Of a stretch of DNA of 64,000 bases, positions 34,878-42,646 are shown piece by piece. The stretch comes from Mycolicibacterium neoaurum (lineage in GTDB: Bacteria; Actinomycetota; Actinomycetes; Mycobacteriales; Mycobacteriaceae): positions 1,116,001 to 1,180,000 of the forward strand of contig NZ_JAQIIX010000002.1 in assembly GCF_036946495.1 (NCBI RefSeq), in the 5' to 3' direction. Below the pieces are notes generated by a model. It made no database searches and was not told the origin of the DNA. It was given only the letters and a program-made list of their open reading frames with translations. The translations under genes and the position numbers were made by a program. How positions within the stretch are numbered: the stretch's first letter is position 1; each line of letters opens with the position of its first letter.

Positions 34878-35282
34878 ATGGCGACCGTCTTCTCCATGAT
34901 CATCAACCGCGAGATCCCCGGCCGATTCGTCTACGAGGACGACGAGATCGTGGCGTTCCTGACCATCGAACCGATGACCCAGGGGCACACGCTGGTGGTA
35001 CCGCGGGCCGAGGTCGACAACTGGCAGGATCTCGACCCCGCCCTCTTCGGCCGGGTGATGGCGGTGGCACAGAAGATCGGCAAGGCCGTCTGCGCCGCCT
35101 TCGACACCGAACGGGCCGGGGTGATCATCGCGGGACTGGAGGTCCCGCACCTGCACGTGCACGTGTTCCCCGCCCGCGATCTCAGCGATTTCGGATTCGC
35201 CGGGGTGGACCGCAATCCGTCCCCGGAATCCCTCGACGAGGCGCAGGCGAAGATCACCGAGGCACTGGCTCAGCTGAGCTGA
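34878..35282 (+). CDS. HIT-family hydrolase (Rv0759c-like)
   Basis: A 134-residue histidine-triad protein. The triad is HLHVHVFP at about residues 93-100, and the N-terminal region reads IINREIPGRFVYEDDEIVAFL, typical of HinT-like nucleoside phosphoramidases. It hydrolyses nucleotidyl-linked substrates in the cytoplasm. ATG 34878 is used. Its last 13 bases overlap the convergent phoR gene, as next to phoR in M. tuberculosis. Confidence 0.93.
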   Translation: MATVFSMIINREIPGRFVYEDDEIVAFLTIEPMTQGHTLVVPRAEVDNWQDLDPALFGRVMAVAQKIGKAVCAAFDTERAGVIIAGLEVPHLHVHVFPARDLSDFGFAGVDRNPSPESLDEAQAKITEALAQLS

Positions 35283-36700
35283 ACCGCGGCCTCCACGATC
35301 CGGGGCAGGGTGACCCGGAACCGGCAGCCCTTCCCGGGGGCGGTGTCCACCGACACGCTGCCACCGTGGGCCAATACCAGCGAATCGACGATCGAGAGCC
35401 CCAGCCCCGAGCCGCCGCTGGCCCGCGTCCGCGACGAGTCCGCGCGGTAGAAACGCTCGAAGACACGTTGGGCATCTTCGGTATTCATGCCAGGTCCCGC
35501 ATCACACACCTCGATCACCGCGTCGTCGCCCTCGGTGCCCACCCGCACCGTGACCGGTGCGCTCTCGGGAGTGTGCTGCAATGCATTGGCCATCAGATTG
35601 CTCAACACCTGCCGTAACCGGGCCTCGTCGCCCAGCACCTCCGGCGTGCCGGGTCCGTCGAAGACCTGCATCCCGATCGGGCGCGCCGGGGCGACGGTCT
35701 GCGCGTCGTGCACCGCATCGCTGGCGAGTGCCAACAGGTCCACGCGGCGCTGGTCCAGCGGACGCTGCTCATCCAACCTCGCCAACAGCAGCAGATCCTC
35801 GACCAGCAGGCCCATCCGGCCCGCCTCGCTCTCGATTCGCCCCATCAGCATCTCGGTATCGCGCGCCGCGCCCTGCCGGTACAGCTCGGCGTACCCCCTG
35901 ATGGTCGTCAGCGGCGTGCGCAGGTCGTGGCTGGCGTCGGCGATGAACCGTCGCATCCGCTCCTCGGATTGCTGTGCCAGCTCCGCCGATTCCGCCGACG
36001 ATGCCATGGCGCGCTGGATCTGTGCGAGCATGCCGTTCAATGCCAGTGACAGCCTGCCCACCTCGGTGCGCGGATCACGTTGCGGAACACGACGATCCAG
36101 TTCCCCGTCGGCGATGGCGGCAGCGGTCTGCTCGACCTCGGCCAGTGGCTTGAGGCTGCGGCGCACCACGGCATAGCCGACGACGCCGAGGACCAGCAGG
36201 ACCGCCGTCCCGATCCCCAGTTGCGACCAGACCAGAGCGCGCACACTGGATTCCACATCGGTCAGATCGATGGCCACCGTGGTCAGTTCACCGTCGGGAC
36301 CGCCGACGGTGACCGCGCGCCATTGCACGCCGGAGCCGTCCTTGGAGCCGACGGTGACCGGCTCGGGCCCGACGTCATTGCTCACCGGCAGCATCGGTTC
36401 TGCCGAACTGTCGTTGATGGCCAACTGGATCCGGCCCTCGTCGTCGGTGCCACGGACGTAGAAGTTCGTGGGCGGATTCGCGGGGCTGGGATCCTGCAAG
36501 GGTTCGGCGAATGCATGCGGCGCCTGCGCCCAGCCGCCCGACGCCTCCAGCAGGGTGTCGTCGACACGCTTGATCTCGGTGTGACGCATTATCGAGGTCA
36601 CGGCGATGCCGGAGGCGAGCAGTCCGAGCGCCACCAACACCAGCGTGGCCGCCACCAACCCGACACGCAGCGGCACCGCCCGCCGGTATCTACCGATCAT
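35270..36700 (-). CDS. phoR: Sensor histidine kinase PhoR
   Basis: A 476-residue membrane kinase. Transmembrane segments at about residues 12-35 and 155-178 flank an extracytoplasmic sensor region. After HAMP, the H-box is ADASHDLRTPLTTIRGY with phospho-acceptor His258, then N-box LSNLMANALQHTP, G1 CDAGPGM and G2 GGSGLGLSIVDSLV. It phosphorylates PhoP. ATG 36700 is 15 bases after the phoP stop, so phoP-phoR form an operon, matching Rv0757-Rv0758. Confidence 0.95.
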   Translation of the reverse strand: MIGRYRRAVPLRVGLVAATLVLVALGLLASGIAVTSIMRHTEIKRVDDTLLEASGGWAQAPHAFAEPLQDPSPANPPTNFYVRGTDDEGRIQLAINDSSAEPMLPVSNDVGPEPVTVGSKDGSGVQWRAVTVGGPDGELTTVAIDLTDVESSVRALVWSQLGIGTAVLLVLGVVGYAVVRRSLKPLAEVEQTAAAIADGELDRRVPQRDPRTEVGRLSLALNGMLAQIQRAMASSAESAELAQQSEERMRRFIADASHDLRTPLTTIRGYAELYRQGAARDTEMLMGRIESEAGRMGLLVEDLLLLARLDEQRPLDQRRVDLLALASDAVHDAQTVAPARPIGMQVFDGPGTPEVLGDEARLRQVLSNLMANALQHTPESAPVTVRVGTEGDDAVIEVCDAGPGMNTEDAQRVFERFYRADSSRTRASGGSGLGLSIVDSLVLAHGGSVSVDTAPGKGCRFRVTLPRIVEAAVQLS

Positions 36701-36714
36701 GGATGAATGATCGT

Positions 36715-37443
36715 CTACCGCGGCTCACGCAGCACGTACCCCACACCGCGCAGCGTGTGCAGCAGTCGCTTGTCACCGGTGTCGATCTTGCGTCGCAGAT
36801 AGGACACGTACGACTCGACGACGTTGACGTCGCCGCCGAAGTCGTAACGCCACACATGGTCGAGGATCTTCGGCTTGGACAGCACCGTGCCCGCGTTGAT
36901 GATGAAGTAACGCAGCAGCGTGAACTCCGTCGGCGACAGCGATACCGGCTCGCCGGCCTTCCATACCTCGTGGGTCTCCTCGTCGAGCTCGATATCGGCG
37001 AAGCTCAGCCGGGCGTTCTTGGGTTCTTCGACACCGCGGCCGACCCGGCGCAGGATGACGCGCAAACGCGCCACCACCTCCTCGAGGCTGAACGGCTTGG
37101 TCACATAGTCGTCACCGCCCAGGGTGAGTCCGGTGATCTTGTCCTGCAGGTTGTCGCGCGCGGTGAGGAAGAGCGCGGGGGCGTCGATGCCGTCGGCACG
37201 CATCCGCCGCAGCACCCCGAAGCCGTCCATACCGGGCATCATCACGTCGAGGATCACCGCATCGGGCTTGATCTCGCGGGCCTTGGCCAGCGCGTCGGGA
37301 CCGCTGGCAGCGGTGTGCACCTCGAAACCCTGGAACTTCAGGCTCACCGACAGCAGCTCCACGATATTGGTCTCGTCATCGACGACGAGGATGCGCGCCT
37401 CGGGGATGCTGTCGTGAGATTCGGATATCGCTGCCATTGCCAT
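36715..37443 (-). CDS. phoP: Response regulator PhoP
   Basis: An OmpR-type regulator of 242 residues from ATG 37443. The receiver domain begins EARILVVDDETNIVELLSVS with phospho-acceptor Asp66 in VILDVMMPG and the conserved Lys in YVTKPFSLEE. The winged-helix DNA-binding domain ends VGYVLREPR, identical to the Rv0757 end as I recall. Alternatives are GTG 37452, which has the better spaced AGAGAG ribosome site, and ATG 37437. PhoP controls lipid, virulence and pH-response genes in pathogenic species. A direct-repeat PhoP box lies upstream. Confidence 0.96.
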   Translation of the reverse strand: MAMAAISESHDSIPEARILVVDDETNIVELLSVSLKFQGFEVHTAASGPDALAKAREIKPDAVILDVMMPGMDGFGVLRRMRADGIDAPALFLTARDNLQDKITGLTLGGDDYVTKPFSLEEVVARLRVILRRVGRGVEEPKNARLSFADIELDEETHEVWKAGEPVSLSPTEFTLLRYFIINAGTVLSKPKILDHVWRYDFGGDVNVVESYVSYLRRKIDTGDKRLLHTLRGVGYVLREPR

Positions 37444-37487
37444 GAAGTTCACAGTGCACTCTCTGGTTGAAGCACGCCTGGAGACTG

Positions 37488-37505
37488 CCTGTGAACTCGC
37501 TGAGA
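37488..37505 (-). promoter_or_regulatory. PhoP box (direct repeat) upstream of phoP
   Basis: On the minus strand the sequence reads TCTCAGC-GAGT-TCACAGG. This matches the described PhoP recognition pattern of two TCACAGC heptamers four bases apart with one mismatch in each half. It lies 45-62 bases upstream of the phoP start, a position suited to autoregulation. Confidence 0.6.
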
Positions 37506-37551
37506 ATGCCAACTCGGCCGGCGCCGTCGCCGGCCGCCCTAGACTGGCGGC

Positions 37552-38583
37552 ATGAACCTCGGCAACACCATCGTGCAGGTTGCCACGGCCCCGGTCAGGG
37601 TCGGGCTGGCTGTTGCCGACATCGGACTCAACATCGCTGGTGGAACGCTGAAGGTGGTGCAGCGGTCGCTGACCGACGCCGCCCCGGTCAGCGGCACAAC
37701 CGGCTTTGCCGCGATGCTGGGTATCGATGACGCGGTCGACCGCGCCAACAGGCTGGCCAGGTTGATGGACGATGATGCCCCGCTCGGACGGGCGCTAGCT
37801 CCGGAGGGGCCGCTCAATCAGCTGCTGCGACCAGGCGGGCTTGTCGATCAGTTGACGGCTCCGGGTGGTCTGCTGGATCGGTTGAACAATCAGAACGGAC
37901 CGGTCGCCCGCGCGCTTGCCGAGAACGGCCTGATCGACCAGATCACTGCCGAAGGTGGACTCGCCGACCGGCTGACCGCCGAGGGTGGTGTCGTCTCCCG
38001 GGTTATCGCTCCCGGCGGGCTGGCCGACCGGCTGCTCGCCGAGGACGGCCTGGTGGAGCGGGCACTGCGCGAGGACGGGGTCGCCGAACAACTGCTCTCC
38101 GAGAATGGCCCGGTAGGCCGGGCGCTGGCCAAGGACGGCCTTGTCGATCAGATCACCGCCGAGGGTGGATTGATCGATCGGCTGACAACCGACAGCGGCG
38201 CGCTGTCGCGGCTCATCGCACCTGGCGGCCTGGCCGATCAATTGCTCGCCGACGACGGCCTGATCGAACGGATCCTGCGCGAAGACGGGGTCGCGGACAC
38301 GCTGCTGGCCGATGGTGGTCTGCTGGACACGTTGACCGATCCGGACGGGCCGCTGCTCAAGCTCGCCGATGTCGCCGACACCCTCAACCGCCTGGCGCCG
38401 GGGCTGGAGGCTCTTGCACCGACCATCGACGCCCTGCACGAAGCCGTCATCACGCTGTCGCAAGTGGTGAACCCGTTGTCGAACATCGCCGGGCGCATCC
38501 CGCTGGGACGTCAGCGCAGCCGCCGCACCGCCACGATGCCGCGTGCGGTGGTCTCCGAACGCGTCATAGACGAAGAGGGCTAA
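37552..38583 (+). CDS. Decapeptide-repeat protein of unknown function
   Basis: A 343-residue protein not assigned to any family I know. Residues 1-70 are amphipathic/hydrophobic (TIVQVATAPVRVGLAVADIG). Residues 73-272 are twenty uninterrupted 10-residue units with consensus A-x-G-G-L-x-D-R-L-L, for example AEGGLADRLT, APGGLADRLL, REDGVAEQLL. Units 5-11 (residues 113-182) and 12-18 (183-252) are copies of one 70-residue block. Residues 275-312 are helical, with a basic tail (RQRSRRTATMPR). The spacing of Gly-Gly, Asp and Leu suggests a short helix-turn solenoid. It is divergent from phoP, 109 bases between starts. No signal peptide or catalytic motif is visible. Confidence 0.85.
   Translation: MNLGNTIVQVATAPVRVGLAVADIGLNIAGGTLKVVQRSLTDAAPVSGTTGFAAMLGIDDAVDRANRLARLMDDDAPLGRALAPEGPLNQLLRPGGLVDQLTAPGGLLDRLNNQNGPVARALAENGLIDQITAEGGLADRLTAEGGVVSRVIAPGGLADRLLAEDGLVERALREDGVAEQLLSENGPVGRALAKDGLVDQITAEGGLIDRLTTDSGALSRLIAPGGLADQLLADDGLIERILREDGVADTLLADGGLLDTLTDPDGPLLKLADVADTLNRLAPGLEALAPTIDALHEAVITLSQVVNPLSNIAGRIPLGRQRSRRTATMPRAVVSERVIDEEG
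37888..38307 (+). repeat. 210-bp tandem duplication inside the decapeptide-repeat gene
   Basis: Bases 37888-38097 and 38098-38307 encode corresponding blocks of seven decapeptides. Unit by unit these are NQNGPVARAL/SENGPVGRAL, AENGLIDQIT/AKDGLVDQIT, AEGGLADRLT/AEGGLIDRLT, APGGLADRLL/APGGLADQLL and so on. DNA identity is high, with differences mostly conservative, so the array seems to have grown by duplicating a seven-unit block. Confidence 0.85.
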
Positions 38584-38602
38584 GCTGTCCGGCGTAGTAC
38601 AC

Positions 38603-38674
38603 GCCTCCGTAGCTCAGTGGTAGAGCGGCGCTCTTGTAAAGCGTAGGCCGTCGGTTCAATCCCGACCGGGGGCT
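38603..38674 (+). tRNA. tRNA-Thr (anticodon TGT)
   Basis: A 72-base cloverleaf, no CCA encoded. The acceptor GCCTCCG pairs with CGGGGGC with one G-U pair, and the D-arm has AGCTCAGTGGTAGAGC. The anticodon stem GCGCT/AGCGT (with one G-U type pair) encloses CTTGTAA with anticodon TGT, and the T-arm GTCGG-TTCAATC-CCGAC follows. The discriminator base is T. The anticodon reads ACA and other ACN codons, so it is a threonine tRNA. Confidence 0.95.
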
Positions 38675-38720
38675 CCGCGCGCCGTTCGGACTTGTCGGAC
38701 ACCGGCGGTAACTTCCGTGC

Positions 38721-39125
38721 ATGAGGCGCTGCCGCGGCTGCGGCACAGCACTTTCCACCCGCAGCCAGAAGATCTATTGCAGTAACTCGTGCCAGGCCGC
38801 GGTCCGTCGCCGGCAGATGGTCGCGTTGTGGCTGGAGTCAGGGCATGCCCGCATCGACGGACATCAGGGGCATTACATCCGCGAGTACCTGGCTGCGGCG
38901 CAGTCGGGACTGTGCGCAATATGCGGTTGCACCGGCCTGTGGCAGGGGCTTCCCCTGATCATGACCCTCGACCATATCGACGGCAACGCCGAGAACAACC
39001 GGCGCGAGAACCTACGCCTGGTGTGCCCGAACTGCGATTCCCAGCTGCCGACGTACAAGAGCCGCAACCGCGGCAACGGCCGGAGCATCCGGCGGCAGCG
39101 GTACGCCGACGGGAAGTCCTACTGA
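38721..39125 (+). CDS. Small HNH endonuclease-like protein
   Basis: A 134-residue protein. The N-terminus has a Cys-rich knuckle (MRRCRGCGTAL then IYCSNSCQAA), resembling a FYVE/zinc-ribbon type module. The second half has the HNH core: LDHIDGNAENNRRENLRLV followed by CPNCDSQ, with a paired CAICGC upstream to complete a zinc site. Such small HNH proteins occur in phages and as free-standing nucleases. It begins 47 bases after the tRNA gene; no integrase or flanking repeat was found. No partner restriction gene is nearby. Confidence 0.8.
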   Translation: MRRCRGCGTALSTRSQKIYCSNSCQAAVRRRQMVALWLESGHARIDGHQGHYIREYLAAAQSGLCAICGCTGLWQGLPLIMTLDHIDGNAENNRRENLRLVCPNCDSQLPTYKSRNRGNGRSIRRQRYADGKSY

Positions 39126-39136
39126 CGTGCGCCAGG

Positions 39137-39316
39137 TCAGGTCTCGTCGGCGATCTGGCGGCGGCTCTGGTGCAACCCCGGCCCGTCCGGATCCTCGTGT
39201 CGGCGGTCCAGCTGGTCTTGTACCTCGCGCTGGTCGACGGTGGCCTCGGTGGCGTCCGCGGGATTGGCCGGCGGGTCGTTGCGGTGTTCGATGCCGTTTT
39301 CGATGTCCTGTTCCAT
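39137..39316 (-). CDS. Small charged hypothetical protein
   Basis: A 59-residue frame from ATG 39316, with GGGGAG 8-13 bases upstream, to TGA. The product begins MEQDIENGIEHRNDPP and ends HQSRRQIADET; it is very hydrophilic, rich in Asp, Glu, Gln and Arg, and probably disordered. It fills an otherwise empty gap between two plus-strand genes. No domain is recognised, so the evidence is the intact frame, ribosome site and fit to the gap. Confidence 0.5.
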   Translation of the reverse strand: MEQDIENGIEHRNDPPANPADATEATVDQREVQDQLDRRHEDPDGPGLHQSRRQIADET

Positions 39317-39413
39317 GCCCGGCGGGTTCTCCCCGCCGACCGGAAACTAAACGCCGTTGCCCAAGCACACCCCCGGGCATGTGTAGCTTGTGAGGCGGAA
39401 AGGGAGGTGCGCC

Positions 39414-39779
39414 GTGGCCGATGCCGGATTCTGGGTTGCCTGGGGATTGCCCACCCAGGGCCGCGAGGTGTTGGCGCTGGAGACCCTGAAGTCGTCTCGG
39501 GACTTTCTGACCGAGTTGGCCGAGACCGGGCGCATCGAACGGTACGACACCGCCATCCTCAAGCCCCAGACCACCGAACTCGGTGGTTTCTTTCTCATCC
39601 AGGGCAGCCGGGCGCAGATCGATCAGCTCCGCCGAGATGCCGATTTCGAGCGCTGGGCCAACCGCGTCCAACTGGTTGCCGACCGCGTAGCGATCGTGGA
39701 CGCCTGGGCGGGTAACGGAATCGACGAGGCGACCGATCTCTACACCGAGGCGCTGCGTGAGGCCGGTCTGCACGGCTGA
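39414..39779 (+). CDS. Small conserved hypothetical protein, YCII/dimeric alpha-beta barrel-like
   Basis: A 121-residue protein beginning VADAGFWVAWGLPTQGRE. The arrangement of strands and helices (WVAWGLP, TAILKPQ, GGFFLIQGSRAQIDQL, RVQLVADRVAIVDAW) recalls YCII or ferredoxin-like dimeric alpha/beta proteins used to bind small molecules. There is no catalytic motif. GTG 39414 is chosen because GGGAGG ends 6 bases upstream; the longer frame from 39390 lacks a ribosome site. Confidence 0.65.
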   Translation: MADAGFWVAWGLPTQGREVLALETLKSSRDFLTELAETGRIERYDTAILKPQTTELGGFFLIQGSRAQIDQLRRDADFERWANRVQLVADRVAIVDAWAGNGIDEATDLYTEALREAGLHG

Positions 39780-39811
39780 ATCCCCCGGCCGGCCGGACCG
39801 GTTGCGGCGCG

Positions 39812-39835
39812 TCCGTTAATTGCCTCTTCCGTTAA
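39812..39835 (+). promoter_or_regulatory. Direct repeat TCCGTTAA x2 upstream of the DUF4185 gene
   Basis: TCCGTTAA at 39812-39819 and 39828-39835 are separated by 8 bases, giving a 16-base period, 67 bases before ATG 39902. Two half-sites on one face of the helix resemble the tandem sites used by response regulators. The regulator is unknown. Confidence 0.35.
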
Positions 39836-39901
39836 CGGCTTTGCTGAGGTTCTATTGGGAGTACTTGTGGGCCGGGGGGCGGACAGCACGGAGGCACCAT
39901 C

Positions 39902-42109
39902 ATGGGCTCATCGACGTACTTCTGGCGAGGCGGGGGGCTGGCGGTAGGTCGCGTCGGCGGCCTGGCCGTGGCGCTGGGTGTCGGAACGGCCATCGTCAGC
40001 GGGCACGGCATCGCCGCGGCCGAAGGCAGCGATTCCGGCGGCGCCGGCAGTTCGTCCAGCGCGTCGAACAGCACCGGCGGATCCTCGACGACGACATCGT
40101 CCGGTGCGGGTAGCGCCGCTGGTTCGGACCAGAAGTCCGGCGACAAGACCGAGCAAACCCAAGGCGCCGCCGGCGTCACCACTGGAGACCGCGAGAACGA
40201 TCGCGAGAACGACAAGGGCGTCACGTCCGGCGGTTCCGGTGCCGGCCAAGGCGCCGGTTCCGATGAAGAATCCGGCGATGACGTCATCGACGGCTCCAAG
40301 ATCGATGACGAGCCGCCCGCCGGTTCCACCGGCGGCACCGAGAACGAGTTGCCCACCGTCGAACCCGGCTCGACGCCGACCGACGAGGACGATCCAGCAG
40401 AGCAGCCCGCGCCGAGCGCACCACGCACCACGCGCCAGTCCGACCGGCCGCACTCCATAGCCTCGACCGCCGAGCAGCGGGGTGCCGCGCTCGAACCCGG
40501 TTCGGGCACGGCCGAAGACTCCCGCACCGCCACCGAGACGGCGAGCCTGACCACGACCCGGGTCGCGGACCCGTCGGACACCCTGGCCACGGCGGGCAAC
40601 GTCGCGGTGTTCGCCTCGGCGCGCACCCTGGCCACCGCGACGGTCGCCGATAATTCCGCCCGACCGGCCGCCACCGCCTCGGCCCATCCGCTCACCGGCG
40701 TGGTCAAGGTGGTCGCCAACGTCCTGGACTGGGCGGCGGGCGTGGTGCCCGGTTCCCCGAGCGCCCCCACCCTGGCATGGACCCTGCTCGCGTTCGCCAG
40801 GCGCGAGGTGGACAACCTGCTCAGCCGACTCGATCCGGCGCATGCGGCCGCCAACGCGGCGGCTGCCGATGCGGCAGCCGCCGCGACCGACACCTCGGCG
40901 CGCGCGCTGGCCGCGGCGGCCGCGCTCAACCCGCGTCCCGGCTTCCCGCCGTTGGGGTATCAGTTCAGCCCGTCGACCAGCTTCGTGGACTGGGTCACCG
41001 GCAACTTCGCCCCCAATGACACCTTCAACCGATACGGGATCTGGGGCACTGACGTCGGGACCATGTGGGACAACGGAATTCCCGACGATCCCACCACCCC
41101 GATCAACGAGAGCCAGGTGCTCATCGCCTTCGGCGACACCTTCGGTGGCCCCAACATGACCGGCACCTGGCGGCTGAACACGCTGTTCCGCAGCCCGGAC
41201 CGCAACCTCGCCGACGGTCTGGCCGTCCCGGGTGGACAGTGGTTCAACGGCAACATGTTCGGCGGCTCACCGCTGTGGGAGGAGCATTACGCCAGGCAGA
41301 TCATCCTGCCCGAACGGCTTCCCAAGGGACTGCCGACGGGTGTCACGTTGATCCCGACGGCCGGCATCTCGGTTCCCACCCCGGGCACCAAATACGGTGC
41401 CACGCAGTACCTCAGCTTCATGTCGGTCAAGCAGTGGGGTGCGGCGGGTCAGTGGTCGACCAACTATTCGGCCATCGCCTATTCCGAGGACAACGGCGAG
41501 AATTGGTACATCGCCCCGAGCAGTGTGCGCACCAACTTCGGCGGTAACGCGAACTTCCAGCAGGGCGCCTTCGTGCGGCCCGGCGACGGGTTCGTGTACT
41601 CCTACGGGACCCCGAACGGCAGGCAGGGCCAGGCCTTCGTCTCCCGGGTGGCCGAGAAGGACATCCTCGATGTCACCAAGTACGAGTACTACAGCCAGGG
41701 CAGCAGCGGCTGGTTGTTCGGCATCGGGGCCTACAGCGCCGGCTGGTACCGCAACGACCCGGGCAAGGCCTCGCCCATCTTCGGTCGCGAGACCGGGGCG
41801 TGCGGTATCGCCAAGGCAGGCAACCAGGTCAGCGAGATGTCGGTGCAGTACAACAAGACGCTCGGCAAATACGTTGCCCTGCACGGTGATCAGTTCAACA
41901 ACATCATCCTGCGCACCTCGGATCGCCCCGAGGGCGGGTGGTCGGCGCCGACGGTGTTGATGGGACAGCAGGGTGGCGGCATCTACGCGCCCATGATGCA
42001 TCCGTGGTCGCCGTCGACGTTGGGAACCGGCACCGAGCTGTACTTCAACCTCTCGGTGTGGAACGACTACAACGTGTGGCTGGTGAAGACCGACCTCGCC
42101 AAGCTCTGA
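39902..42109 (+). CDS. Secreted DUF4185-domain protein
   Basis: A 735-residue exported protein. Residues 1-40 are a signal sequence (LAVALGVGTAIVSGHGIAAA) cleaved near AAAEG. Residues 41-320 are low-complexity Ser/Gly/Thr/Glu and then Ala-rich, probably a wall-spanning linker. Residues ~325-733 form a DUF4185 domain (YGIWGTDVGTMWDNG, LIAFGDTFGGPNM, CGIAKAGNQVSEMSVQYNKT), a five-bladed propeller fold. Some DUF4185 proteins have been shown to be endo-D-arabinanases (I recall family GH183), so cell-wall arabinan remodelling is a possible role. Start ATG 39902 follows CACGGAGGCACC. A second secreted protein follows directly. Confidence 0.85.
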   Translation: MGSSTYFWRGGGLAVGRVGGLAVALGVGTAIVSGHGIAAAEGSDSGGAGSSSSASNSTGGSSTTTSSGAGSAAGSDQKSGDKTEQTQGAAGVTTGDRENDRENDKGVTSGGSGAGQGAGSDEESGDDVIDGSKIDDEPPAGSTGGTENELPTVEPGSTPTDEDDPAEQPAPSAPRTTRQSDRPHSIASTAEQRGAALEPGSGTAEDSRTATETASLTTTRVADPSDTLATAGNVAVFASARTLATATVADNSARPAATASAHPLTGVVKVVANVLDWAAGVVPGSPSAPTLAWTLLAFARREVDNLLSRLDPAHAAANAAAADAAAAATDTSARALAAAAALNPRPGFPPLGYQFSPSTSFVDWVTGNFAPNDTFNRYGIWGTDVGTMWDNGIPDDPTTPINESQVLIAFGDTFGGPNMTGTWRLNTLFRSPDRNLADGLAVPGGQWFNGNMFGGSPLWEEHYARQIILPERLPKGLPTGVTLIPTAGISVPTPGTKYGATQYLSFMSVKQWGAAGQWSTNYSAIAYSEDNGENWYIAPSSVRTNFGGNANFQQGAFVRPGDGFVYSYGTPNGRQGQAFVSRVAEKDILDVTKYEYYSQGSSGWLFGIGAYSAGWYRNDPGKASPIFGRETGACGIAKAGNQVSEMSVQYNKTLGKYVALHGDQFNNIILRTSDRPEGGWSAPTVLMGQQGGGIYAPMMHPWSPSTLGTGTELYFNLSVWNDYNVWLVKTDLAKL

Positions 42110-42110
42110 C

Positions 42111-42578
42111 ATGCGCACGATCCTGGCGGCGACGCTCGCGGCACTGACGATGACGTTGACGACGGCGCCCACCCACGCCGATCCGCCATCGCCGAACACC
42201 CCGTGCACACCCGATCTGACCGGTGCCACCACCATGCAGGCCGGCCAGCTCCTACCGCTGGTGTGCACGGGCGGACGGTGGGCGGCGGTGACCGCGCCGG
42301 GGGATCCCAGCGATCGCTGGGTGAGCTTCGGCCCGGACATGGCTTTGCACGGCGAGGGGCTGCGTAACCCGAACCTGGCGTCGGGCACCTGGACCGCGGT
42401 CCCGTTGGACCCGCAAAGCTCCTGCGGGGCAACGCAACAGAGCGTTGTCAGTGCCGGTGTCGTCGGTCCACCTTCGACCATGACCGCCCCACCGGGCCAA
42501 CCGCTGACCCTGGTGGTGGCGCCGCGACTGTTCGATATCGTCATGACCGGCCACTGTTTGTGGACACGCAACCGCTAG
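42111..42578 (+). CDS. Small secreted hypothetical protein
   Basis: A 155-residue protein with an N-terminal signal peptide (ILAATLAALTMTLTTAPTHA, cleavage after THA). The mature part has four Cys, fitting two disulfides, and beta-rich segments such as TAPGDPSDRWVSFG. No family is recognised. The ATG lies 1 base after the stop of the DUF4185 gene, so the two are co-translated and probably work together in the envelope. Confidence 0.75.
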   Translation: MRTILAATLAALTMTLTTAPTHADPPSPNTPCTPDLTGATTMQAGQLLPLVCTGGRWAAVTAPGDPSDRWVSFGPDMALHGEGLRNPNLASGTWTAVPLDPQSSCGATQQSVVSAGVVGPPSTMTAPPGQPLTLVVAPRLFDIVMTGHCLWTRNR

Positions 42579-42646
42579 TCGGCCGCACATCGCCACGGGA
42601 GCGTCTCACAGCGCGCCGCCACCCGAAGCGCACTTAGACTTCGCTG

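Noticed and set aside
37552..38583. CRISPR-like array from the regular repeats
   Set aside because: The repeats are in-frame coding decapeptides without spacers; no cas genes occur in the window.
38603..38674. Attachment site in the tRNA-Thr gene
   Set aside because: No second copy of its 3' end and no integrase were found in the window.
39832..40929. Minus-strand 365-residue Ser/Ala-rich frame opposite the DUF4185 gene
   Set aside because: It mirrors the low-complexity linker of the secreted protein; no ribosome site or domain.
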